A DNA stretch of 46,839 nt from Candidatus Cloacimonas sp. (GCA_035403355.1 DAONFA010000013.1:1-46839), one strand, 5' to 3'. Shown: positions 9,102 to 17,569, counted from the stretch's first letter. Program-made: numbers and translations. Notes: generated from the sequence alone by a model not told the origin.

Positions 9102-10007
9102 CTACCCTTCTTGCAATACATCGGATTGGGTTTTAAGTGTAGAAACCAGAAACTTAACTAAAAACTCCGGTTGATAGGAAAGTTTTGCCTGTCGTAACCC
9201 TATTAGCCCTAAATCCTGTTCTCTATTCAAATATTTATATCGCTTTTGCAGGTATTTTGCCGTTTCCCAGTTAACTAATTGAGCAGCACCTTTTTTATCG
9301 GGGTCAAACTTTTCAAAATGCTCTGTAACCATTTCCTGTGTCTGAGGAGAAAAGATAGAAAACGCAGCAATTTTATCGTGCAGGCAAATAATAATACCTT
9401 CTGCAGGTAAAAGGTCCCACATTGCCAAAGCGTTTTCAATTGCCTTAATTTCCGTCATCAGATAAATTCCTTCAGCGCTGCGTTCTCTTTTCCATTTATA
9501 GGTAAAACGCAATAGCACATCAAATTTATCGCTGGTTACAGGCAAAACCTGATAATCAGGATAGGCACGGATAAATTGAGAAATCAGGTTCTTCTTTTTC
9601 GCCAGAGTTTTGCCCGAAAGATTAACTAACCGGTCTATGCTGTAAACATAATCTGCCCAAGCTCTATCCTCTTGGATTTCAAAGTAATCGTTAAGTTCAG
9701 GAGTTTTTGCATAATACTCTTCTGGAATGATATTTAACTCCGCTTCGGGATATTCCTGCTTAAAAAGCAACACCAAATCAGCCAAATCCCGCGCCGTATA
9801 ATTATCCCCTAAAGGAAAACAGACATTCTGATATTTGGGATTGAAAATAACCAGGTTATCCTGCCAGAGAAGATACTGATTTCCATATATTTTTCCCCAG
9901 GCAAGAAGATTGGTTATATTAAAATCGCAATTCCGGCGTGGATACCGAGCTAAAAAATCCCGCAGCAAAGGTATCTGCTCTTCAGTTATCAGATGCAAAC
10001 CTTCCAT
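9102..10007 (-). CDS. DUF2156 family protein (LPG-synthase C-terminal-like)
   Basis: A 301-residue soluble protein resembling stand-alone DUF2156 proteins, which share a double acyltransferase (GNAT-like) fold with the C-terminal domain of phosphatidylglycerol lysyltransferase. Supporting features are the start (ITEEQIPLLRDFL, NCDFNITNLLAW), the central YVYSIDRLVNLSGKTLAKKKN segment and the late NREQDLGLIGLRQAKLSYQP segment. There are no membrane segments, so it is not a full lipid flippase/synthase. Its substrate is unknown. It sits three bases downstream of a GNAT gene and is probably co-transcribed. Confidence 0.75.
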   Translation of the reverse strand: MEGLHLITEEQIPLLRDFLARYPRRNCDFNITNLLAWGKIYGNQYLLWQDNLVIFNPKYQNVCFPLGDNYTARDLADLVLLFKQEYPEAELNIIPEEYYAKTPELNDYFEIQEDRAWADYVYSIDRLVNLSGKTLAKKKNLISQFIRAYPDYQVLPVTSDKFDVLLRFTYKWKRERSAEGIYLMTEIKAIENALAMWDLLPAEGIIICLHDKIAAFSIFSPQTQEMVTEHFEKFDPDKKGAAQLVNWETAKYLQKRYKYLNREQDLGLIGLRQAKLSYQPEFLVKFLVSTLKTQSDVLQEG

Positions 10008-10010
10008 TGC

Positions 10011-10427
10011 TTATTCACTTAGTAAAAATGGCGTGTAAGAAGTCATAACTTTAAAACCTAAACCCTCGTAAAAACCCTCGTAACCCGGCTCACTGATTAG
10101 CCCTATCCACTGCAGTTTATTATCCTTCAAATAATTCACCAAAGTGCGAATAATGCCTTTGCCGAACCCGTTGCCACGATATTCTTTCCGCACAGTTACA
10201 TCCTGAATGTAGGCATCACTGATACCATCACTGATGGCTCGTCCCATACCTACAATGTTATTATCTACCGTAGCAATAACGAAACAAAAGGAATTAGCAA
10301 CGATTTGGGCAATAACATCCAAATCTTGCTCCCCATCTTCCGATTTCCACCACCCCGCCTGCAAATAGAGCTCTAAAACAGCTTTTGCATCGGTTTCGTG
10401 CACAATTTTATAACTTGCCTGAATCAT
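10011..10427 (-). CDS. GNAT family N-acetyltransferase
   Basis: About 138 residues with the acetyl-CoA-binding pattern of the family: VGMGRAISDG strand, DVTVRKEYRGNGFGKGII (the R/Q-x-x-G-x-G/A loop) and the late YEGFYEGLGFKV motif. The substrate cannot be inferred. I prefer the ATG at 10427 (MIQASYKIV); a GTG at 10448 would add seven residues and neither start has an ideal ribosome site. Ends three bases before the DUF2156 gene. Confidence 0.8.
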   Translation of the reverse strand: MIQASYKIVHETDAKAVLELYLQAGWWKSEDGEQDLDVIAQIVANSFCFVIATVDNNIVGMGRAISDGISDAYIQDVTVRKEYRGNGFGKGIIRTLVNYLKDNKLQWIGLISEPGYEGFYEGLGFKVMTSYTPFLLSE

Positions 10428-10521
10428 AATATATTTACATCCTGCCACTTAACAGTGTTTATATTCTTCTGTTATTAACTATGGATGAAGATGCTAATTT
10501 TTGTCAAGCACCGTTTTGTAG

Positions 10522-10655
10522 CTCTCACGGATTTTGTAGATTTCATAGCTCTCACAGATTTCACTGATAACACAGATTTTATAACTCTCACAGATTTCAC
10601 TGATAACACAGATTTTATAACTCTCACAGATTTCACTGATAACACAGATAAAAGA
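10522..10655. repeat. 36-bp tandem repeat, three units plus a degenerate one
   Basis: Units begin at 10549, 10585 and 10621 and are nearly identical (CTCTCACAGATTTCACTG...), with a degenerate copy at about 10522. They are direct and contiguous, without spacers. The reverse complement resembles the AATCTGTG-rich repeats at 11390-11490 and 13825-13905, so this is an inverted member of that family. Confidence 0.85.
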
Positions 10656-10713
10656 TTAGAAAACGAATATTTGAAGATAAACCTAAATTCTTCTTGATAT
10701 TTCACCCTTCTTC

Positions 10714-11014
10714 ATTCCTCTCTTTTTCTCTTTCTCTTTCTCTCTTTGTTAAAAGTCCTCTTTTTTCTCTTTTTCTCTTTTTCTCTTTCTCTCTTTGTTC
10801 AAAAATCAGCTTTTCCTCTTTTTCTCTTTCTCTCTTTTTCTCTTTCTCTCTTTGTTCAAAATCCTCTTTTCCTCTTTGTTCAAAACCTCTTTTTTCTCTT
10901 TTTCTCTTTCTCTCTTTTTCTCTTTGTTCAAAAGACCTCTTTTCTCTCTTTTTCTCTTTGTTCAAAATCCTCTTTTCCTCTTTTCCTCTTTGTTCAAAAC
11001 CCTCTTTTTCTCTT
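10714..11014. repeat. 300-bp pyrimidine tract with TTTGTTCAAAA units
   Basis: Almost entirely C and T on the plus strand, built of CTCTTT blocks broken at irregular intervals by TTTGTTCAAAA (six copies, plus one TTTGTTAAAAG). Related but shorter tracts occur at 39389-39425 and 39512-39548. Open frames through it encode only low-complexity Lys/Arg/Glu or Phe/Ser/Leu strings and are not credible genes. Confidence 0.85.
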
Positions 11015-11025
11015 AGAAAAAAAAA

Positions 11026-11120
11026 CCCCTTCCAAGGAAGGGGCTTAGGTCTTTGACTTAGGAGGTCGCACATTGTGACTTTTGGGGGAAAAGTCACTAA
11101 CCGGTAAGGGGGTACCGGTT
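11026..11120. other. Three consecutive perfect hairpins, two with G5 loops
   Basis: Hairpin 1: CCCCTTCCAAGGAAGGGG (11026-11043, 8-bp stem, AA loop). Hairpin 2: GTGACTTTT / AAAAGTCAC with loop GGGGG (11075-11097). Hairpin 3: AACCGGTA / TACCGGTT with loop AGGGGG (11099-11120), followed by TTT. Two unrelated stems presenting the same G-run loop are unlikely to be chance and suggest a structured RNA or protein-binding site. A weaker CCGC/GCGG stem with T8 at 11268-11287 could end such a transcript. The rest of 11121-11390 shows no gene. Confidence 0.6.
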
Positions 11121-11389
11121 TTTGAGATTCGTTATTTTAAGAGAGCAATAGCTGTGCCAAACTTTTAGGCACTTGTAACCGAATATAATACATACAGATA
11201 CGACATTAGGTGCCTTTTATGGTTGAGGCAATTTGTGGAACTTTTTACTCATTATGTTGATTTATTTCCGCAATCGCGGTTTTTTTTCTTTCCCTGACCG
11301 CAAAAATTACACCCCTTATTCCATCCCAAAACTCCAAGACCACTTAGCGCACTAAAAAACTCTTAACTCGGTATAAATCATTACAATCC

Positions 11390-11490
11390 GTTTAATCTGT
11401 GAAATCCTGTGAAATCTGTGTAATCTGTGAGAGCTATAAAATCTGCGTAATCTGCGTCATCTGCGTGAAATAATTTCTGTGGTTTATCCA
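11390..11490. repeat. AATCTGTG/AATCTGCG repeat, left flank of the methyltransferase island
   Basis: Short degenerate units of about 9-10 bases (variants of TAATCTGTG and TAATCTGCG). Bases 11414-11455 are identical to 13835-13876, a 42-bp direct repeat that brackets the restriction-modification pair. Confidence 0.85.
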
Positions 11491-11524
11491 TAAATCCTCT
11501 AATCCTGCGCATTAAAAAAAGAGC

Positions 11525-11552
11525 TTGACCGCTATCTCAATTATGCCATAAA
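11525..11552 (+). promoter_or_regulatory. Candidate promoter of the methyltransferase operon
   Basis: TTGACC (11525-11530) and CATAAA (11547-11552) are separated by 16 bases, 36 bases before the methyltransferase ATG. The match is moderate. Confidence 0.4.
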
Positions 11553-11587
11553 GGTTTTACATTACGAATAAGCAGGAAATAGAAAAC

Positions 11588-12727
11588 ATGAAGATAGATG
11601 AAGCAAGTCAACTCACAATACCTATTTTTGAAGATAATCCAAAATCTTCAGTTTGGGTTATATTAAATCAGGTTAAGATGATAGAAGTCCTGGCAGAGAT
11701 TCAAAAAACATCTAATTTAGACCTGACGAAAAACAGAGTTACTAAATTGAAAGCGATTATAACCAATTATAGCAAAGATAAAGAGGGACTTTTAAATATT
11801 GAGGCAAACGGAGATACAATTTCTTTGCGGAGAGATATTCTCCTTTCCGAACTGGAGCAAATTTTGGAATCCCAGACATTGGAGAGAGCACAATATTACC
11901 TGAAGCGTTTAATAAATGGAATAAAAAAGGAAAAAACAAGCAAAATTAACGATATCAATCTGCTTCGCTGGAAAGAATATGACGAAATCCTAACCGATAG
12001 TTTGTGGCTGTTTGATAAAAGAAATACTTCCGGAGCTCATTTGGGCTGGTATTGGGGTAATTTTGTTCCACAAATTCCCCATCAAATGATGCTGAGATAT
12101 ACCAAAAAAGAGGACTGGGTTTTAGATACTTTTTTAGGAAGTGGAACTACGCTTATTGAAAGTAAAAGATTGGGAAGAAATGGAATAGGGATAGAATTGA
12201 ATGCAGAAGTTGCAAGCAAGGCAGAACAACTAATAAAAACAGAACCGAATAAATATAATGTAGTTAGTGATATACTTATCGGTGACAGCAGAACGATAGA
12301 CATTAAGCCAACTTTAAATAAATATGCTACGGAAAAAGTTCAGCTTCTTATTATGCATCCGCCTTATCATGACATTATCAAATTTTCTAAAGATGACAAA
12401 AATGACCTTTCCAATGCTGAGACGATAGAGGAATTCCTGAAAATGTTTAAAGGAGTGGTTGATAATGTAACGCCCTATTTGGAAAAAGGACGCTATCTCA
12501 TTTTGGTTATTGGCGATAAGTATTCCAAAGGAGAATGGATACCTTTGGGCTTTTACTGTATGCAAGAGGTCTTAAATAGTGGTTACCTGCTTAAAAGTAT
12601 TATTGTGAAGAACTTTGAAGAAACCCGGGCAAAAAGAAATCAACAGGAGCTTTGGCGTTATAGAGCACTGGTAGGTGGTTTTTATGTATTTAAACATGAA
12701 TATGTAATGCTTTTTAAGAAGAAATAG
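11588..12727 (+). CDS. DNA methyltransferase (N4-cytosine/N6-adenine type)
   Basis: 379 residues with the AdoMet-binding motif I DTFLGSGTT at 180-188 followed by GRNGIGIELN, and the catalytic motif IV HPPYHD at 257-262. The usual motif is (D/N/S)PPY, so the His is unusual. Motif I precedes motif IV, unlike the common beta-class order. Residues 1-120, rich in charged helices, have no recognised domain. An AGGAAA ribosome site precedes the ATG. The downstream gene, 13 bases away, looks like a nuclease, so this is most likely the protecting enzyme of a type II restriction-modification system. Target sequence unknown. Confidence 0.82.
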   Translation: MKIDEASQLTIPIFEDNPKSSVWVILNQVKMIEVLAEIQKTSNLDLTKNRVTKLKAIITNYSKDKEGLLNIEANGDTISLRRDILLSELEQILESQTLERAQYYLKRLINGIKKEKTSKINDINLLRWKEYDEILTDSLWLFDKRNTSGAHLGWYWGNFVPQIPHQMMLRYTKKEDWVLDTFLGSGTTLIESKRLGRNGIGIELNAEVASKAEQLIKTEPNKYNVVSDILIGDSRTIDIKPTLNKYATEKVQLLIMHPPYHDIIKFSKDDKNDLSNAETIEEFLKMFKGVVDNVTPYLEKGRYLILVIGDKYSKGEWIPLGFYCMQEVLNSGYLLKSIIVKNFEETRAKRNQQELWRYRALVGGFYVFKHEYVMLFKKK

Positions 12728-12740
12728 ACAGGAGAACAAG

Positions 12741-13580
12741 ATGCCCTTATTCAGCCATAAACAATTATTGAATTTGAAATTGAGTAGTATCAAAAGCGAG
12801 AATTTAAAGGAGTTAGCAGTTAATCTTGGCATTTCCCCAAAAGGTTCTACCTCAGAAATCACGAAAAGAATTTTAGAAATGCAACCCCTACCCCCTGAAA
12901 ATATTATTGATGCTTTCATTAAAACCCTCTATCTCCAAAAAATACAGGAACGGAAAGAACTTATCTCAGATGCAGATTTAAGAAATGAAGTTTCTAAGGT
13001 AAAAAATTTCGCCTGGAGCACTACCCAAGGAGGGTTGGATCAAAAAATTCAAAAAGAGTTCGTAAGAAGATATTGTCACTACGATGATTTAATCAACCAT
13101 GTAAAACTTACTCTCCATGATGATGTAACCAATTATGCAATATGCAGTTGGTATAATCACTGGACTACTGTTTATATTGAAGAACATATTGGGGCACATC
13201 CTAAAGTTATTCCAACTATCAAGAATATAAAAGGAATTGATCTTTTCTTTGCCGGGCAACCCTTTGATTTAAAAATAACTTATATCCCCAAAGAATATAA
13301 CATAGCTAATGCTTTGCAGAATCCTCTGGATTTAGCTGTATGGATGTATGAAAACCAAGGCGCTGAAAGGTTTGGAGCCGATAATAGGATATTTATCATT
13401 CTTTTGGATAAAGAGAATCCAGCCAAAAGCTGGGAATTGAAAAGAAATTTTGAGCTGATATTTAGGGCAATTGATGCTTTCTTTACAAATGACAATGTCT
13501 CTGCCCAGGATGAAATTGCTTTTACTTATCATAAAAAATCCTATACAACTATCGCCAAAGTGCTGATGATTACCAAATAA
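12741..13580 (+). CDS. Putative type II restriction endonuclease (SAP-like plus PD-(D/E)XK)
   Basis: 279 residues not matched to a named enzyme. Residues 22-46 (LKELAVNLGISPKGSTSEIT...) resemble a SAP DNA-binding helix pair. The core GIDLFFAGQPFDLK (165-178) fits a PD-(D/E)XK nuclease site, with D167, D176 and K178, and an upstream glutamate pair (147-148) in a helix. AGGAG precedes the ATG. Position directly after a methyltransferase supports a restriction role; a DNA-repair nuclease is the alternative. Flanked by repeat copies, which suggests acquisition or exchange as a unit. Confidence 0.65.
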   Translation: MPLFSHKQLLNLKLSSIKSENLKELAVNLGISPKGSTSEITKRILEMQPLPPENIIDAFIKTLYLQKIQERKELISDADLRNEVSKVKNFAWSTTQGGLDQKIQKEFVRRYCHYDDLINHVKLTLHDDVTNYAICSWYNHWTTVYIEEHIGAHPKVIPTIKNIKGIDLFFAGQPFDLKITYIPKEYNIANALQNPLDLAVWMYENQGAERFGADNRIFIILLDKENPAKSWELKRNFELIFRAIDAFFTNDNVSAQDEIAFTYHKKSYTTIAKVLMITK

Positions 13581-13628
13581 AGTATTGTATTTTACGGGAG
13601 AAATCAGCTACATTTTTGGCAAAATAAA

Positions 13629-13657
13629 AACGGCTGCAGTAAAGAGCTACAGCCGTT
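13629..13657 (-). terminator. Hairpin terminator between nuclease and Tricorn genes
   Basis: Stem AACGGCTG / CAGCCGTT with a 13-base loop. Read on the minus strand it is followed by TTTTTATTTT, so it best serves the Tricorn transcript, about 260 bases after that stop; it may also stop the plus-strand operon. Confidence 0.65.
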
Positions 13658-13686
13658 ATATGTAATAGTTATATTTGCGGTGCCAT

Positions 13687-13910
13687 CGGTGTTTTCGGTG
13701 TTTTCGGTGCTTTCGGTGGCTAATCAATAAATCCTCTTAATCCTTAAATCCTGAAATCCTTGTTTCTAAAGTTCAATCCCAAAAATCCCACAAATCCTGT
13801 TCATCCCAGACCTATTCATTTTTTAATCTGTGCTATCTGTGTAATCTGTGAGAGCTATAAAATCTGCGTAATCTGCTCCCTCTGCGTAATCTGCGTGAAA
13901 TATTTTCGCT
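13687..13910. repeat. Short tandem repeats and right flank of the methyltransferase island
   Basis: A 9-bp tandem repeat (CGGTGTTTT, about four units) at 13687-13716, AAATCCT-rich sequence at 13730-13800, a module CCTGTTCATCCCAGACC whose reverse complement recurs near 39247, and AATCTGTG-type units at 13825-13905. Bases 13835-13876 are the second copy of the 42-bp direct repeat. No gene is seen from 13581 to 13913. Confidence 0.8.
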
Positions 13911-13913
13911 ATT

Positions 13914-16900
13914 TCAGGGTAGTGTCTTACGCGGGATTTTCCCAAAATCCGGTTTCAGCGGAGGGTTTTTCTTTATTTCTGCCAGGCAGGTTTTGATGGC
14001 AACATCCAGTTGCGGGTCTTTTCCTTCTACATAATCCTGAGGCATAATATCCACTTCAATATCGGGATCGGTTCCATAATTTTCCACACCCCAGCCGACA
14101 TCTTTGAACCAAAAACTGAATTCCGGTTGAGTAGTAATTGTTCCATCCACCAGCCAATGCCTGGGCCAAATTCCGATTACTCCCCCCCAAGTTCTTTTAC
14201 CAATCAGTTTTCCTAAGCCCAAAAGTTTGAAACTGTGGGAGAAAATATCGCCATCGCTACCGGCATGTTCATCCGTAATACAAACCATAGGACCCATGGG
14301 AGCATTATCCATATAAGGATTGGCACCCCACCAACGGGTTTTATCATAGCCGATTCTTTTGCGTGCCAGTTTTTGGAGCAGTAATCCAGAAACGCTGCCT
14401 CCTCCATTACTACGGACATCAATAACCAGTCCTTCGTGATCCACTTCTGCCAAGAAATAGCGATGGAATTCTATCAAACCATCTTTTTGCATATCCGGTA
14501 TATGCAAATAGCCAAGTTTGCCTTTAGAGGCATTATGGACATACTCACGATTACTTTCTACCCAATCCCGATAACGAGCTTGCGTTTCATCTTTCATTGT
14601 AGGCAGGGTTACCACTTTTTCTTCTTTACCATCGGGGCTGGTAACACTTAGCTGAACTTGTTGTCCGGCTAAATTTAAAGTTAATCTTTCCGGAGGTGTA
14701 GTTTTATTTACGGGAATTCCATTTACGGCTTTAATTATCCAGCCCTCGGAAACATTAATACCTGGGTTCATAAAAGGCGAACGATTTTCGCTTAGCCAAT
14801 GGTCTCCTTTTAAAATACGGATTATTTCATAGCCCTTTTTGCGAGCATTATAGCGATAATCAATGCCCAATTTGCCGATTCTATAATTTGGACTTTGACG
14901 ATAGTCCCCGCCAAATTCATAACAGTGGCTGGTGCCCAATTCGCCTTGCACTTCCCACATCAGATCGGAAAAATCACTTCTGCTGGCACAACGCTCAACT
15001 AATGGATAATAGCGGTCAAAAACCTTTTGCCAGTTAATTCCTGCCATATCTTCCACCCAATATTGTTGTGTCTGTAAACGCCAGGCCTCTTTAAACATTT
15101 GTTGCCATTCTGCAACAGGCACAATTTCCACAGAAAAACGGCTCAAATCAATATAGCCGCTCTTTTTTCCGGGTGTTGCCTCTGCAGGCAGTTCAGCTTT
15201 GGGCTCAAGTTTAGTAGAAATTACCCGGAGTTTATCCTTTTGGCGAATTAAAATAGCAGAGCCATCCTGGCAGATATGATAACCTGTAATATCTTTGGCA
15301 TAAGTCCAGCTCTCCAGTTTGTTCAAATCGTAGCACATCAAATCAAACTTGTTTTCATCATCTGCTCTGTTTTCCAGAGGCATATTCACATAGAACAAGC
15401 GGTCTTTGATTGCACTCAAACCACCATAAATTCCGGAGGAAACAGGAAATTCTATTACGCGGTCACATATCCCTTCAAAATCAATTTCTACCGGTTTAAT
15501 TTCGTCTTTGGGTTCTTTTTCTTCTTTTTTCTCATCTTTTTTAGGGGTTTCCGGTTTTGCTTCAAAGGGCTTCGGTTCCTGAATAAAAGGAGAACGCAGC
15601 TCTTTTTTCAACGGAATTAAATAGGGTTTATAGGAATTGGGGTAGATGAAATCAAACTGAATGCCATCCGGTAAAGGATTTAAATTGCGCACCGACACAA
15701 AATAGAGATACTTTCCTTCCGGATCAAAAACAGGAGCGGTATCATTTAACACAGGTTTACTTACTATATGCAATTGATTTTCTTTACTATCCCAGATAAT
15801 AATATGCCTGGTGTTACGGTCACGATTTATGCTATAAGTTAGCCAGCGTCCATCCGGAGACCAATTAAGTTCCCAAATTAGGCCAAATTCGTTCCGGTCT
15901 ATCGTTTTGAATTCTTTGCTTTCCAAATCTAAAACTATCACCTCGCAACGGTGATTTTCAATAGCCACCAGAGAGCCCTTAGGAGCAGGGACAAAAGATG
16001 TAACTCTGCCCAAATCGGGATTATCAATAATCACCACTTCTTCGGTGACCTTTTCAAAATCCTGGCGCAAAGGGTGAATTTCAAAACGCTCATAGCCAGG
16101 TTCATCAGACAGCAAAAGCAGATGTTTTCCGTCCGGCAAAATTTGGGGCAGACGATAACGCACTCCTTGATGCCAACCATATTGTTGCACACTGCCTTCC
16201 CAATTTCCACTAACTAATGCCTTCCCGCGTAATTCTAAAGAAAGGGAACCACCATCAGGTGAAAGATATACATTTTCCAGATTTTGGGGTGGACTAACAA
16301 ATTTGCGTTGCCTCTGAACCATCGGACTGCTATAAGCAAAAGACAATTTCCGGGGCTTGTTTTCTTTTATATCCATCAACCAAAGTTCTGCTCCCGCGTG
16401 CCAGATAATAGTTTTTCCATCGCTATAAGCACCGCGGGCATAATAATCCTTATGCTGGCTGTGTTTTTGCAGGTCTTTGCCCTCTGGCGTGCAAGAATAA
16501 ATATTGCCAATTCCTTCGTGGTCACAGATAAAATAAATCCTGTTGCCAATCCACATCGGGCAGGCAAAGTTCCCATTTAAATCAATCAGTTTCTTGAATT
16601 TGCCATCGCCGTTTTTATCAATCAAAACATAGCCGGCAGTTCCACCCCGATATCTTTTCCACCTTGCAGGATTGCCTGTATTTCTACCTAAAACAACTCC
16701 TTTTTCACCAAAAGAAATATCGGATGCCCTTCCATAAGGTAATTCCACCGGAGCTCCACCTTCACTTTCAATTTCGAAAAGTTTGTCATAACCCCGGAGA
16801 AAAGAACTGTGAGAAGAAGCGAAAATAATTTTGCTGCCTTTCCATCCCAGCGTATAAAGATAAGCTCCCAAATAAGTTATGCGTTTTGCTTCGCCACCTT

Positions 16901-17117
16901 CGGAAGGCATTAGATAAATTTCGGAAATTCCTTCTTCCGTGCTGGTAAAAGCAATTTGCTTACCATCAGGAGAAAACTGAGGATAGCGAATCATACCCAA
17001 ATTGGCAGTTAGACGCCTGGCAACTTTTTCTTTTAAGTTAAAAGTCCAGAGGTCATCTTCAGCAATAAAGACCACTTGATCTTTATAGATAGCAGGTTGA
17101 CGATAATACGCGTGCAT
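13914..17117 (-). CDS. Tricorn protease homologue (S41 family)
   Basis: Large cytosolic protease that degrades peptides released by upstream proteases. Residues 1 to about 690 are WD/PD40-like beta-propeller repeats (SPDGK..., typical of Tricorn), broken by a Lys/Glu/Pro-rich linker at about 515-545. A PDZ-like region follows at about 755-860. The catalytic residues line up with the archaeal enzyme: His731 (GTSHCYEF), Ser954 (AGSDGDIFS) and Glu1012 (VENYGTD). Length 1067 matches the family. No signal peptide is evident. The ATG has an AAAGGAG site. Single-gene unit. It suits an organism that ferments amino acids, but that link is inference. Confidence 0.9.
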   Translation of the reverse strand: MHAYYRQPAIYKDQVVFIAEDDLWTFNLKEKVARRLTANLGMIRYPQFSPDGKQIAFTSTEEGISEIYLMPSEGGEAKRITYLGAYLYTLGWKGSKIIFASSHSSFLRGYDKLFEIESEGGAPVELPYGRASDISFGEKGVVLGRNTGNPARWKRYRGGTAGYVLIDKNGDGKFKKLIDLNGNFACPMWIGNRIYFICDHEGIGNIYSCTPEGKDLQKHSQHKDYYARGAYSDGKTIIWHAGAELWLMDIKENKPRKLSFAYSSPMVQRQRKFVSPPQNLENVYLSPDGGSLSLELRGKALVSGNWEGSVQQYGWHQGVRYRLPQILPDGKHLLLLSDEPGYERFEIHPLRQDFEKVTEEVVIIDNPDLGRVTSFVPAPKGSLVAIENHRCEVIVLDLESKEFKTIDRNEFGLIWELNWSPDGRWLTYSINRDRNTRHIIIWDSKENQLHIVSKPVLNDTAPVFDPEGKYLYFVSVRNLNPLPDGIQFDFIYPNSYKPYLIPLKKELRSPFIQEPKPFEAKPETPKKDEKKEEKEPKDEIKPVEIDFEGICDRVIEFPVSSGIYGGLSAIKDRLFYVNMPLENRADDENKFDLMCYDLNKLESWTYAKDITGYHICQDGSAILIRQKDKLRVISTKLEPKAELPAEATPGKKSGYIDLSRFSVEIVPVAEWQQMFKEAWRLQTQQYWVEDMAGINWQKVFDRYYPLVERCASRSDFSDLMWEVQGELGTSHCYEFGGDYRQSPNYRIGKLGIDYRYNARKKGYEIIRILKGDHWLSENRSPFMNPGINVSEGWIIKAVNGIPVNKTTPPERLTLNLAGQQVQLSVTSPDGKEEKVVTLPTMKDETQARYRDWVESNREYVHNASKGKLGYLHIPDMQKDGLIEFHRYFLAEVDHEGLVIDVRSNGGGSVSGLLLQKLARKRIGYDKTRWWGANPYMDNAPMGPMVCITDEHAGSDGDIFSHSFKLLGLGKLIGKRTWGGVIGIWPRHWLVDGTITTQPEFSFWFKDVGWGVENYGTDPDIEVDIMPQDYVEGKDPQLDVAIKTCLAEIKKNPPLKPDFGKIPRKTLP

Positions 17118-17287
17118 AAGGATGCTCCTTTTGTAGATTAAATTTTAACAGCTAAGGCAATAGTTTTGATACGGGATATAAGCGTCAAGAAGTTTATTAA
17201 AGGCAATTTTGCAAGACCTGTTGCCTGCTTTTAGACAACGCATAATTCCCTGCCAAGTTGAATCTTTTATACTTCTTTATAACTTCT

Positions 17288-17344
17288 TTAACGACTCTTT
17301 AACAAAGTAAATGGATTGTTAAAGGATCGTTAAAGAGTCGTTAA
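17288..17344. repeat. 16-bp perfect inverted repeat
   Basis: TTAACGACTCTTTAAC (17288-17303) and its reverse complement (17329-17344) enclose 25 bases with further GTTAAAG units. It lies in the spacer upstream of the Tricorn gene and could be an operator or a cruciform. A similar design, ACTCCTTAAT/ATTAAGGAGT, occurs at 46389-46431. Confidence 0.8.
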
Positions 17345-17475
17345 CGAAATGACCAGGCAACAGGTAATTAGATAAAATTTACAAGGAAATATTATAAAGT
17401 AACGCGATTACGGGTGCACAACCCTTTTACTCTTCGCTCTTTGCCCTCGGCTCTCTGCCCTCTGCCAAAAGCCCT

Positions 17476-17567
17476 TGTACCGGCTAATGTACCGGCGGAC
17501 GCCGTTCCGCCGTTTTTTTTTATTCGGCGCTACAGCGAGCGCCGGTACAAAGCGAGCGCCGGTACAA
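17476..17567. repeat. Terminator-like hairpin nested in GCCGGTACAA inverted repeats
   Basis: TTGTACCGGC at 17476-17485 pairs with GCCGGTACAA in two tandem 17-bp units (17534-17550, 17551-17567). Between them CGGCGGA / TCCGCCG (17493-17499 with 17506-17512) is followed by T9 on the plus strand, a textbook intrinsic terminator, yet no plus-strand gene precedes it. Confidence 0.7.
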
Positions 17568-17569
17568 AG

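Noticed and set aside
10549..10655. 36-bp repeats as a CRISPR array
   Set aside because: Units are contiguous, without spacers, and no cas gene is present.
10485..10697. Open frame with repeated TDFTDNTDFITL
   Set aside because: Only reflects the 36-bp tandem repeat being a multiple of three; no ribosome site.
10702..11097. Minus-strand open frame rich in Lys, Arg and Glu
   Set aside because: It is a translation of the CTCTTT tract; low complexity, no ribosome site, and plus-strand frames through it are open as well.
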